The position numbers and the translations under genes are program-made. Under the pieces are notes generated by a model, which saw only the letters and a list, made by a program, of their open reading frames with translations, ran no database searches and was not told the DNA's origin. A stretch of DNA of 64,000 bases from Melieria omissa (Eukaryota; Arthropoda; Insecta; Diptera; Ulidiidae), in NCBI GenBank assembly GCA_963971225.1, contig OZ020269.1:88702783-88766782 (forward strand). The letters are read 5' to 3'. Below are positions 35,168 through 44,810 of this stretch, piece after piece (position 1 is the first letter of the stretch; each line of letters starts with the position of its first letter).

Positions 35168-35415
35168 CTGTGGTCAAAAGCAATAACCGCTTAAGTCGAT
35201 TTAAGAAGAAATTGAGTTATGTATGCCACCACGTTCCCTTGACTGTGCTTTACGTTTGTGTAGAATCGGGGAATTTATAACTTTAAAATAAAAAAAATTA
35301 ATTCATAAAAACCTATTCGCATTCCCATAACGAACACACTACGCGCTTAAACTTTAAAACGAGATTGCTCGAAAGAGCAATTTTCGACTTAGTCGGTTAT
35401 TGCTTTTGACCACAG
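35168..35415. mobile_element. Short inverted-repeat element (MITE G), 248 bp
   Basis: The ends are CTGTGGTCAAAAGCAATAAC on the left and, inverted, the same 20 bases on the right, continuing imperfectly to about 31 bp. Both sides are flanked by AATATAT (7-bp possible target duplication). Inside the right half, 35364-35381 forms a perfect hairpin ATTGCTC-GAAA-GAGCAAT. No coding capacity. The superfamily is not assigned. A decayed relative may lie at 5360-5470. Confidence 0.75.
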
Positions 35416-36030
35416 AATATATTAACCTTTTTCTGGTTCGGTTCTGACATAACCACAAAAAATGTAAATAGAAGTGGAGTAATAAATAATCAAGCAAACA
35501 GGAGGCATTCTATATTTGGTGAGGAGCATTGCTGGTTGATAGTTTTATGCAAAAATGTGACCAACACTTGGATAAAAAATCAGAAAATCTTCCAGGTTTT
35601 GTCAAACATGGAAGAACAGGAAACGGAGTAAAGTACAAAACGCAATCCACGTGTTGGACAATTTTTGCATTTTAATTTCAAGAACACATCACAAAAAAGG
35701 TTGAAACACACAAACATACAATACATACAAACATAAGGTGTGGACTTTGCAAATTAAAAAGGAGAAGAGGGGGGTTTTTGGTAACAGTCATGGGTTACTA
35801 GCTGGAAATTTCAGCCTTAAAAGCAAATACATTTGTTTGTGTGAAATGGAAGAATGTTCAAAAAAAGTGACTCAATTTTTCTAAAATCCATAAGTACAGA
35901 GAAAACTTGGCATTTGGAATTGGAATTTGGAGTGTGATGTGAGTATAGAAATTTGCAAATATTTTGCGCATCTAAAAGTAGCAAAAAGTCTTTAAAGTAT
36001 AATTTCTAGTATTCAAAAGACGCTAATAAG
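35416..36030. other. Non-coding DNA, nothing recognised
   Basis: Unique AT-rich sequence between MITE G and the 261-bp duplication. Confidence 0.5.
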
Positions 36031-36560
36031 TATGTTTATAAGTTTTTAAAAATTAGTTTTCCTCGTTTATATTATTTTTTATAAATCTGAATATTTTCTT
36101 TTGTCAATTATAAACCAAAAAATTAAATCTCTTTCAGTTATTTTACATTTAAATAAAGTTTCCATTTAGTGAAACTTTCATAAGACTCTTTACTAAAAAA
36201 AAAACTCTCAAAAAGATTGTCTCCACTTATGGATAATTCACATTCAAATCAAATTTTCATTCAGAAAACCCGTTTATACTTATTATAAACTTATGTTTAT
36301 AAGTATAGTATTAAAAAATGATTTTTCCGCGTTTATATTATTTTTTATAAATGTAAAAATTTTGTTTTGTCTATTTTTTACAAAAAATGCCATCTCTTAC
36401 AAGTATTTTACATAGAAATATAGATTCCATTTAGTAAAACATCCATAATACTGTCTCCACTTACACTTATTACACGCACATTATAATCATTAGAAAAAAA
36501 CTCGAAAAGATTGTCTCCACTTACAGATAATTCACATTAAAATCAAATTTTCATTCAGCA
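36031..36560. repeat. Tandem duplication, ~261-bp period, two diverged copies
   Basis: Copy 1 starts TATGTTTATAAGT at 36031 and copy 2 at 36292. Both contain CGTTTATATTATTTTTTATA, ATTCCATTTAGT/TTCCATTTAGTG, AAAAGATTGTCTCCACTTA and ATAATTCACATT...AATCAAATTTTCATTCAG. Copy 2 has an extra TGTCTCCACTTACACTTATT segment. Confidence 0.8.
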
Positions 36561-38690
36561 AAATCCTCTTCATAGGTTGAACCTCACCGTCGCACGCCGC
36601 TGTCTCCAATTTGCAAAAAGAACAAGTTGACTGTAAAAATGGCTGAAATAAAAGTCCGGCACGGAAGAGTGCAAAACAAAATTAGGCAAAAAATAAGCAC
36701 AAAACAGCGCAATCGAGAATCGCACACGTTGCGGGATATACCACGCCTCGACGTCAGCCACAGCGAACGCGGCAGCGGCAGCGAACAACAACGCCGCCAT
36801 TAACGTCGACAAGATGGCGCGGAAAAAAACGTTGTTTTATTTTGTTTAAAAAATTGAAATTCTTGTTGTTGTTAAAGAGCTACATAGTTCGAGTTTGCAA
36901 GAAATACCAAAACGCTAAAAATCTTGGAAAAAATTAGCTGCGCCGCTGCAGCACCAACAACTGCAGCGGAAAATGTAAAATTTTTATTACAAGCGCACAA
37001 TATACACAAATAATTTGAAAAAACTGTGAACGCAAAATCCGCTCAACAAATTATGCCCCATTTTTGTTTTATGGCGCTTAAGTAAGGTTAAGTACGAAAT
37101 GATTAATTTTTATTAAAAGCTACAAAGCTGCAGCCACATTGTTTTGCGCGACGAAGAAGGTGTGTAGGCACACGAATGCTATGGAAAGGCAAAATAGGCG
37201 AATAGGTGGAAGAGTAACAAAACAGCAAACGAAAACGGCGATAAATCGCAACGTGGCCGCACGGACGTTTGTTGGGCGCAAAAAGCTGAGCAGTTAGGGA
37301 CGAAGCAGACATGCGGCAAAAGGCAAAGCCAAACACACACAAACACACATATTTTAGTTGATGGCAGAATATCGCAAAATAACATTTTCATTAAACAAGC
37401 AGCCAGCAAAACAAGACATAACCTCCAAAACGACAGCCAGAAGAAAGCACCAGCACCAGCGCCAACAACGAGTAACAACAACCACAGCGCGTCTAACATT
37501 GAAAATAACGCCGCCGCCTAATGTGCGCGACGCGTCCATAAACTTGAACTTGAAAACGCAATTTCAAGAGCAACAACAAAACACGTAACGCCAAAATATC
37601 AACAACCACCAATAACAAAAACAACACTGACAAATGCCGGCAAAATTGAGCAAAAAATAATAGCAAAAACAGAGATAGAGCTCACTGCAAAAAAACAAAA
37701 CTACGAAACAAAATAGCAAAAACCAAAGCAGAAATGCCAAATTCGCAACAACAAAAAGCAGCTAAACAACATATGACAACAACAAGCAGCCACGGGCGCA
37801 AGCAAGACAGACTGCTAAATGGCAACAACTAAAAATAAACAAACGAAAGAAAAAAGAAGTTGGCAGACTCACGCGCAAAATTTCAGCAAAACCACGGCCA
37901 CGGCCAAGGTGAGGGACGGTGCGGTGCCGGCCGGCCGGCGTTGGCTGCCGCGAACTCACACGCAGCACTCAGGCCGAGCCAACCGTTCGTCGACTTTTTG
38001 CCAAAATCCAATAGGAACGGAAACAACAACAACACCAAGATACAGCAGCAACAGTCCCCACACGTCTCCCTCTTCACCTCCTCCAATCTGAATCTGTGTA
38101 CGACCGCTTCCTCCATTCGTCATACATTCGCACATGCAAAAACCGCCAAGAGCGGCAGCTGCTTTTGCCTTCACATTCGCATTCGCCACACAACCGCCGC
38201 GCCAATCCCTAACCTACCCCACCTGTCGGTCGGGGCTCGTGTGGTCGAACCGAAGTAGCTCCAGCAGCGCGACTGCCTATCCAAACGCGCGAATTCGACA
38301 CCGAACCGACCCGACTTGTGCGAAATTGCCGAGGCCGCGCATCGGCTGGCCCGATGTGCTTTGCGAAAATTTTATTCGCTTGAAGCGTTCGCGAATTTCA
38401 GCCGAAGTTTGCACGACGCGCGTGTCTTTTTGCACAGTTGGCCAATCAGCAATTCGCAAAAAGCGAAGCCGTTAGGAGCGGATGGTGCGCGGTGGGGCGG
38501 GCTGGCAGTCGTTGATAACGAACGGCAAACGTTGCGAATAAAGCGACGACAACAACGAAAACAACGACAACGTTGGTGTTGGGGCAGCAGCGTGAACGAG
38601 AGCTTTGCTTGTTGGCGGCTGCTTGTGGCGAGTTTTCATTATTGCAGACCCTACGGTCCGTAGTTGGGGTGGTTGCTTTAATAAGAGTGG
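36561..38690. other. Largest GC-richer island: promoter/5'UTR-like, no protein recognised
   Basis: The island is sharply bounded by AT-rich DNA. It contains GCCGCCATTAAC (36790) and AAGATGGCGCGG (36811), both with the GCCAT core of Pho/YY1 sites. It also has a 9-bp inverted repeat CCGCTGCAG/CTGCAGCGG (36943-36951/36961-36969). The stretch 37400-37850 is rich in AACAACAAC/CAAAAC on the plus strand, as in fly 5'UTRs. A good splice donor GGCCAAG|GTGAGG occurs on the plus strand near 37908. Open frames on both strands are domain-free. A non-coding first exon with its promoter is a reasonable guess, unproven. CpG-rich sequence continues to about 38600. Confidence 0.35.
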
Positions 38691-38853
38691 AATATATATT
38701 TTAGAGTTTAACAAAAACAAATAAATGTTTAATAAGCTTTGCGCTAATCTCAAAACTTATTTTGATAAGCAAAATCTTGAATGATTTTTTTGTGTATTAT
38801 ACCGATTGCGATTTCGAGATGGATTTTGAATTCAATTCTTGAGGAATAACGTC
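38691..38853. other. Short AT-rich spacer
   Basis: Unique sequence to the left of the TTAA-element pair. Nothing is recognised. Confidence 0.5.
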
Positions 38854-38857
38854 TTAA

Positions 38858-38940
38858 CCCTTTCCGACATGAAAATAACAGCCCGCTGTATGAATTGTAT
38901 GGGCTGTAGTCCAATATATTGGACATTTTGACTGAAAGGG
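38858..38940. mobile_element. Tiny TTAA-flanked inverted-repeat element, 83 bp
   Basis: TTAA at 38854-38857 and 38941-38944 bound an 83-bp segment with ends CCCTTTCCGACAT and, inverted, CCCTTTCAGTCAA. Inside are a hairpin ACAGCCC/GGGCTGT and a perfect 16-bp palindrome GTCCAATATATTGGAC (38909-38924). It fits a minimal piggyBac-type MITE. The right TTAA is shared with the next element. Confidence 0.65.
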
Positions 38941-38944
38941 TTAA

Positions 38945-39359
38945 AACTAGAAAGACACAGAATGCCTAAAGGAGTCAGAATGACACCAAGGTTTTCATTA
39001 TTTTTTGGCGTAGTTTTCTGTAAGAAAATCTTCTATGAATTTTACTATTTTAATTAATAAAAAATTTTAAATATTATTTCGAATTAAAGTATTGTTTTAA
39101 TATAGTTTATGAGCATTTGACACTAAAAAGACCGCAAGTTTTCCATACCTACAAATATTAAACATCATATCTGCTGATATCTCGAAAAGTACACATCGGA
39201 TTTGTCTAATTTTTTACAAAATAAATTACTAAAATATATAAAACTTTCCCCGATACGAAAATAAAAGTCACAAAAACAAAAATTGACTAAGATACTAAAG
39301 AAAATAAAAGTATTTAAAAATGAAAACCCGTCAAAATGACGGCAATGGTCTTTCTAGTG
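38945..39359 (+). mobile_element. piggyBac-like MITE family C, copy 2 (long form, 415 bp)
   Basis: TTAA at 38941-38944 and 39360-39363 are the borders. The ends are AACTAGAAAGACACAGAATG and, inverted, CACTAGAAAGACCATTGCC. An internal copy of the terminal sequence (CACTAAAAAGACCGCAAG, from about 39119) marks the start of the short form seen at 25.6 and 59.9 kb. The interior has CCATACCTACAAA, GCTGATATCTCGAAAAGTAC and ACATCGGATTTG. No coding capacity. Confidence 0.8.
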
Positions 39360-39431
39360 TTAAGGACATGTCTGAAAAGTTTAAAGTCATAGTCAAAAAT
39401 ATTCAAAGATTAATGGTAAATGGGTTGGTTC

Positions 39432-39585
39432 CAGCGGGGGATTCCGAAAAATATTTCGGGGGGTTTCAAAAAGTAATTCTTTCATATTTATAAAATGCCT
39501 TTTAATTTGTATGTAGTTTTAAAGTCGATCTTAGTATTTCGGGGGGCGGATTTCAACCCCCAAAACCCTCCTTAATCCGCAACTG
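39432..39585 (-). mobile_element. MITE family D, copy 3 (hAT-like)
   Basis: The ends are CAGCGGGGGATTCC and TTAATCCGCAACTG, flanked by GTTGGTTC and GTTGATTC (7/8). The interior is the reverse of copies 1 and 2 (ATATTTCGGGGGGTTTCAAA, TTTGTATGTAGTTTTAAAGT). Non-coding. Confidence 0.8.
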
Positions 39586-39649
39586 GTTGATTCCAACCCC
39601 TTAAACATTTGTTTGTTTCAAAAAACGGGTGAAATATGTGATATCACAA

Positions 39650-39706
39650 TCGGACTTTCAGGCCTCCGAGTGTGTCTCTTACCATAACCTAACCTAACTT
39701 ACCTAA
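39650..39706 (+). mobile_element. 3' end remnant of a LOA-like retrotransposon
   Basis: GGCCTCCGAGTG (39661-39672) occurs also in the 3'UTR of the full-length element at 12.6 kb on its own strand. Here it is followed after 18 bp by ATAACCTAACCTAACTTACC, a tail like that of the full element. Both signals are in the same order. I read it as a 5'-truncated, diverged copy in the plus direction. The left boundary is uncertain. Confidence 0.5.
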
Positions 39707-40953
39707 TCACAAAGCCACATGGCCCAACTAACTGCATTCACATAGAATTTATACAGCACCACCACTGGTCAGTCAGGCCGTACTTGTTTTTCAACTTGTT
39801 GCCGCTGCTATTATTCTTCTTATTCTTCTTTGCCGCTGCTATTCTTTCGCCAAATTCTAACTGGCTGCTTGCTGGTACTCGTGTTTGCGCTTTTTAGTAG
39901 CTTTTGTTGTAGCAAATTGTTTTTGTAGTTTCTTTAATTTTTCTGTGTTCTTTCTTGTGCGCTCATTTGTTTTGCTGTTCAGTTCAGTGTTTTTTCTTTT
40001 TTTTTGCACTCTGCCCCTTCCACACACTTTCGGCACTGTGTTGTTCTTTTTTAATTTTTGCCAACAACACGTTTTCAGTTGTTTTTGTTTTTAGCTTTTT
40101 GTGCTTTTCTTGATTTGTTGTTGGTGTGTGCCGACTGCTGCTTTGTTGTTGGTGGCGACTTTTGTGCTCTTTTTTGTTATGCGGCTGGCGTATAGTATTT
40201 TCGTTGCTGATAAGTCGCCATTTTTGCGCAAAAATCAAAAAATTATTTAAAATGTTTTTATTTTTGGTTTTTGGAGCTTTTTCGCTTTTTCGACTGTTTC
40301 GTGTGCTTCAACGCACACCAACAAATTTTGCAGTAAACAAATTTTTGAATTGCTCAATTCCATGATTATTCTGCTGCTTATTGTTGCTATCGTTGTCATT
40401 GTTGTTGTTGGCGGCTGAGTGTGTTGTAATTCATTAGAATTTTACACTAATGCCGCGCGTCGGCTTTTGTGGCTTAACGGCCGCACATTACGTCAGATAT
40501 GCGGCTGACTGTGCGCTTAGTTGACTGATTGTTGTTGTTGCTTTTGTAAAGCTTTGCAAGTCACAAGCAACAGATCAGCAGTCAGTCGGCGGCAGCAATG
40601 TTCATAGAGCATATTTTGCCGCTTGCGTTCCTCTCGAACCATCGCTCGATTGGCTCCAAGGGCCGCCAAAACTTGAGCCAGTGTCGCTTGAAAGCTCTGC
40701 GCTGTTATGGCAATTTGGCCAAATTTTGTTGCTGTACGATTTTAAATGTTCGCAATTGGGCAAAGCTTTTGGCTGTTAATAGGAAAGTTTTGGTTTTTGC
40801 ACAAACTTTTTGCACTGCAAAACTTTTTGCAAACTTTTCGCGTAATGATTTGTCTGTTGATGATCATTTCAGTTGTGCTTAACTCTTATACGAAATTGTT
40901 GCACAGTGTTGCCGCCTAAAAGTTTAAATGAAGTCGCAACTTAAAGTTGCCCT
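39707..40953. other. Non-coding DNA including a GC-richer island
   Basis: 40430-40880 is GC-richer, with AATGCCGCGCGTCGGC near 40448 and CAGCAGTCAGTCGGCGGCAG near 40574. The remainder has TTCTT and GTT runs. No domain-bearing frame is present. The TTAACCCTTTGG at 40953-40964 starts the following duplication. Confidence 0.4.
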
Positions 40954-41312
40954 TAACCCTTTGGTTCACGGTTGTTTGTTTTAGCTAAGTTATTACGTTA
41001 TTTCTGCAAATATTTTCGAATTGCAGAAGTATTCAAGAAGAAAGATTCATCAAGATTTAAGAAAGATGATTCAAGGGGAAGACTTAAAAGAAATGTAAAG
41101 CAAATGGGATTTTTCGATTAAGGTTAAGTTAGGTTAGGTTAGACCTCTGGTTTAGGGTTGTTTGTTTGTGTTCTGCAGATAATTTCGAGTTTCGGAAGCA
41201 TTAATGAAAAACAAATTCATCAAGATTCAAGAAAGAAAGGAGAAGAAGGAGAAGATTTAAAAAATATGAAGAGCAAATGGGACTTTTTCGTTGTTATGTT
41301 AGGTTAGGTTAG
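40954..41312. repeat. Tandem duplication, ~180-bp period, each copy ending in TTAGG-type runs
   Basis: Copy 1 is 40954-41142 and copy 2 is 41143-41312. Shared blocks are CTCTGG/CTTTGGTT, GTTGTTTGTTT, TTCTGCA, ATTCATCAAGATT, AGAAAGA, GCAAATGGGA and TTTTTCG. Both copies end GTTAGGTTAGGTTAG. No TTAA target on the right side, so it is a plain duplication. Confidence 0.75.
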
Positions 41313-41314
41313 TA

Positions 41315-41540
41315 CAGTCGTGTCTGGATATAGTGAACTAATTATTGCAAGGCCCGTTCACTGTATTGAGGTTGTTCACTTTATCAAGGTTAACATTTTT
41401 GTTCGAAAACTCGTTTTATTTGCTCAAAATAGACTTTTTGTGTTTTGCTTGCTTTCAAAAATTTTTCAATATTTAGACGCTCCATGTCACAATTTGGGTG
41501 TTCACTATATTGGGGTGTTCACTATAGCCAGACACGACAG
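41315..41540. mobile_element. pogo/Tigger-like MITE A, 226 bp
   Basis: TA dinucleotides at 41313-41314 and 41541-41542 flank 24-bp terminal inverted repeats, CAGTCGTGTCTGGATATAGT on the left and CTGTCGTGTCTGGCTATAGT inverted on the right (22 of 24 match with the following GAAC). GTTCACT is repeated near both ends. TA duplications with CAGT ends are usual in pogo-type elements. No transposase. Confidence 0.85.
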
Positions 41541-41579
41541 TACTAGTATAGTATGTCTTAAATTATTTTTACAGAGTTA

Positions 41580-41740
41580 CAGTTGCGCAAATAAGGGGGT
41601 TTTGGGGGCTTAAATCTCTCCCAAATATCTGTAGATATCTTGCAAATCGTTTAGTTGCCAAATAACAACTCGTATTTGGTCTCAAAAGTTGTGAACGGAA
41701 CCCTCCCCATCCTAAAAATTAAATACTTTTTGCACTACTA
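41580..41740 (-). mobile_element. MITE family E, copy 5 (hAT-like), perfect 8-bp duplication
   Basis: CAGAGTTA flanks both sides exactly (41572-41579 and 41741-41748). The left end CAGTTGCGCAAATAAGGGGG matches the inverted right end of the copy at 26167. The interior, read on the minus strand, has GTTCACAACTTTTGAGACC and AAATACGAGTTGTTATTTGG. Confidence 0.8.
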
Positions 41741-41864
41741 CAGAGTTATGAACGTTTATTAATTTCAGTATTAACAGTTTTAATTTGATTAACAACGATT
41801 AGATTACTTAGATTATGTTAGGTTAAGTTGGCAACTCGAGAGAACTAACTAATTAATCCAAATA

Positions 41865-42312
41865 CAGTGAAAACCGCTTAACTGCAAGTCGCTTAACTTA
41901 AAAATCTGTTCAACTGAAAAAAAAGTCCACGTTCCATTTTTATTTGGTATTTTTCCTGAAAATTAGTTCGTTTAACTAAAACTTCGCTTAACTGAAAAAA
42001 TCGGTTAAGTGAAAGAATATATTGCGTCGAGAACAAACATTTTTTTTTGACAAATTTCATAATTTAAAAATACTGTCCTGCTATTATTTCGCTGTAGTAT
42101 TTTATTCCTGACAATTGGATCAGCTGTTTTCGTTAGTTGGCGTCATTAACGACATTATAAAATTTCGGAATTAGAATAATTTTTCCTTTCATTCATCATA
42201 AGTACGTTTCATTGAAAAGAATTTCATTTAAGCGAAGTTCGCTTAGTTGAAAACATCGGCTAACTGCAATTAAAAGGCTGAAAGTCGACTTGCAGCTAGG
42301 TGGGCTCGACTG
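41865..42312. mobile_element. pogo-like MITE B, 448 bp
   Basis: TA at 41863-41864 and 42313-42314 flank the segment. The left end is CAGTGAAAACCGCTTAACTG and the right end, inverted, is CAGTCGAGCCCACCTAGCTG. Both continue with CAAGTCG. CGCTTAACTG/CGCTTAGTTG motifs recur subterminally, and the CAGT...CGCTTAGCTGCA pattern recalls Drosophila pogo ends (from general knowledge). No coding region remains. Confidence 0.8.
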
Positions 42313-42718
42313 TAGTCCCGTTGTGATATCGCAGGTATAGAAAGTGGATGCCATCATGTTGCAAGCCCTGGAGCCGTCGACAAACGCCCGAATTTCCTTA
42401 AATCTTTGCAAAATTCGTATAGATGTCTCTGAATGAAAATTGCAGGAGTCGAAGTCTACTAGCCAAACCGAATACTGACAAATCCGGTGTAGATTTAGTA
42501 CCGATTTTAACCCATGGTCCTCTGACTTGTGGTCCAATGTCTTAACACAGAATGCCCAAAGGAGAATGACACCAATAAGGTTCTTATTATTTTTTTGCAT
42601 AGTTTTTTGTAAGAAAATCTTCCGTGAATTTTACTATTTTTAAGGGCTAATTCAATAAAAAATTTTAAATATTATTTAAAATTAAAATATTGTCTTAATA
42701 TGGTTTATGGGCATTTAA

Positions 42719-43128
42719 CACTAGAAAGACCACAATTTTTCCATACCTACAAAAACTACATATTATATCCGCTGATATCTCGAAAAGTACACATCGGATT
42801 TGGCTAATTTTAATTGTTGAACCCTAATTGTAGAACTAATTGTAGAACCCAGTGGCGGATTTAGAGGGTGGTTTTGCGGGTTGAAGCCACCCCTCCGAAA
42901 TATTAGGGTCGACTTTAAAACTACCTACAAATTAAGAGGCATATACATAAATATTTATGAATATTAAAGAATTAATTTTTGAAACCCCCCAAAATATTTT
43001 TCTGAATTCGTCCCTGGTAGAACCCGATAAAAAAATTTAAAAAAATCAGAGCAAAGTTTTAATACTCAGAAAATGCAAATATTTGAAAAGGGAAAACCGT
43101 CAAAGTGATCCCAATGGCCTTTCTTGTG
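42719..43128 (+). mobile_element. Short-form family C MITE interrupted by a family D MITE
   Basis: Has the CCATACCTACAAA, CTGATATCTCGAAAAGTACA and ATCGGATTTGGCTAATTT blocks of family C. Without the 167-bp insert and its duplicated 8 bp it would be about 235 bp, close to the copy at 59914. Confidence 0.75.
42850..43016 (+). mobile_element. MITE family D, copy 4, perfect 8-bp duplication
   Basis: GTAGAACC flanks both sides exactly (42842-42849 and 43017-43024). The ends are CAGTGGCGGATTTAG and TGAATTCGTCCCTG. It interrupts a family C element, so it inserted later. The interior has CCGAAATATTAGGGTCGACT and CCCAAAATATTTTTC. Confidence 0.9.
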
Positions 43129-43166
43129 TTAAGAAAGAATGGACTAGTTCGGCATTCTAGTGTTAA

Positions 43167-44637
43167 TCATTGATTCTCACAGCCCAAGAAAAACTTTAAG
43201 TTGTACATGCTTACAAAAAATTCACTTTCAACTCCAGTTGACACTAAACTCTTGGCATCATTTCGCTTTTTAATAGCTTCGAAGGATAATTAAAGGATAA
43301 TGAGTGTAAACACATGTTGTGCTTGAAATTGCCAAACAATTAGTAAGAAAAATCACAGCACACACCCGAGTAGTAAACCACAACAATGCACGATTTCACT
43401 GAGGAAGATTGAGTAGATTTTCGTTTGGGCCAAAATACAGCGAAGAGAAAAGGCATATAAATCCTACAAAAACTCCTCGTAAAACTGCAAATCCAATAAA
43501 TCGACAATATTGACACAAAAGCACAGCGGAATCCACAAACAAAAACAACAACAACTGTGAAACCGTGAAAAGAAACGCCTGAGGATCAGTGACAAGGACC
43601 AAAGATAAGAAGAAGAAGACACATGAAAACAATTACATTGTGTGACACAAACGACACAAATCGAAAGCAAAAGAGGACGTGCCGCGAAGGACAAAAGACA
43701 ACATGTGACGACTATGATGAGGACAACTGCGACGATGTTGAGAGGCTGCCGAAGGTGTTGGTGCAGTGCAACGGTGACAACTTGTCTCAGCGGCAGCGCC
43801 AACAGAGGCGCAAAATTGGCTGAGATTGAGGTCGCAGCAGAGGCGAGCAGGTTAGCAGCTCAGAAAGTCATGGGAAAATGCTGACAAGTTGGCTGCACTG
43901 GGAACGAATGAAGGTAATTCTTAATTGAAGACAAACATTTGGTGCGCTGGCTGGGAAGTGCATACAAATACATGGAAAAGGAGGGAATAGTTGCAATGAC
44001 AGTGCAACAGTTGCGTGAACTCAAAAAACTCAAAGAAAAATAACATTTCTAGAATAGGAATTTGGTTGCGTGGAACTGGAGCTGAAGATGAGGGGGAACC
44101 TTTGCCAGCATTGATTCAATGAAGAAGCATTTAGCTAGGTTCGGTTATGTTCGACTAAGTAATCGTAGGAGAGATGGATTGGGTTATGAGTTACGTTTAG
44201 ATAAAAAATATTAGAAATAAGATTATATAAAATTTTTGGTTCAAATAATATTACTTTCGAAAAATTCAAAAGCCTAGATATATTTTGCAATATATGGCTC
44301 CGATTTTTATAAGAAGGAAAATACTCTAAAGGCAATGAAAAGGCTTTTTTTGATGTGCACTTTTATAAAATAAAAAAATAAAACGGATATAAATTTTGAT
44401 AAAATTAATTTTAAAAATAAATCACCCCTTTTTTTCATTTTCTTTTTTTTCAAAAAAGATGTGTAATTAATGAGCATAAAAATACCTTTCAATTGATATA
44501 TGGTTTTTATACAAACCTTTACAATCAGAAAAAAGGGGGACCACGCCCATTTTTTAATTTTTATTAACTGAACGGTCACTTGTTCCTAATTTTAGTTTGT
44601 CCGTCTGGAAATCACTTAACATTTTCTTTGTTCAGTC
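43167..44637. other. Non-coding DNA with a GC-richer centre
   Basis: 43380-43920 is GC-richer. A 66-codon open frame at 43623-43823 is Asp/Gln/Arg-rich without a recognised domain, and the opposite strand is also open. 44130-44580 is AT-rich. No gene is supported. Confidence 0.4.
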
Positions 44638-44810
44638 CAGGGGCGGATGCCGGAAAATATTTCGGGGGGTTTCAAACAGTAATTCTTTAATATTCATAAA
44701 TGTTTATGTATATGCTTTTTAATTTATGCGTAATTTTAAAGTCGCTCCTAATATTTCGAGGGGGGTCACAACCCCCAAAACCACCCCCTGAATCTGCTGG
44801 TTTCAGACTG
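44638..44810 (-). mobile_element. MITE family D, copy 5, perfect 8-bp duplication
   Basis: GTTCAGTC flanks both sides exactly (44630-44637 and 44811-44818). The left end is CAGGGGCGGATGCC. The right end reads GAATCTGCTGGTTTCAGACTG, with about 10 bases extra compared with other copies. The interior is in the inverted orientation (ATATTTCGGGGGGTTTCAAA). Confidence 0.85.

Larger units (their letters stand above)
42542..43166 (+). mobile_element. Composite TTAA-bounded element (family C copy 3 with a D insertion)
   Basis: The outer borders are TTAACACAGAATGCC (42542) and GGCATTCTAGTGTTAA ending at 43166. Inside, TTAA at 42715-42718 and 43129-43132 bound a short-form family C element with ends CACTAGAAAGACC and CTTTCTTGTG. 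Inside that lies a family D MITE at 42850-43016. Most of the left part is also found in the long form at 38945. Either one MITE nested in another before spreading, or the short form arose from an internal end. Confidence 0.75.

Noticed and set aside
36570..36812. 80-codon minus-strand frame with a hydrophobic, Ala-rich start
   Set aside because: It lies in a compositional island where several frames are open, there is no family resemblance, and the start looks like a repeat-driven Ala run.
41129..41142. Interstitial telomere sequence from a chromosome fusion
   Set aside because: Only three TTAGG units are present, and the full-length retrotransposon tail in this window offers a simpler source.
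43623..43823. 66-codon plus-strand frame rich in Asp, Arg and Gln
   Set aside because: No domain is seen, an overlapping minus-strand frame is longer, and the composition is like other islands.
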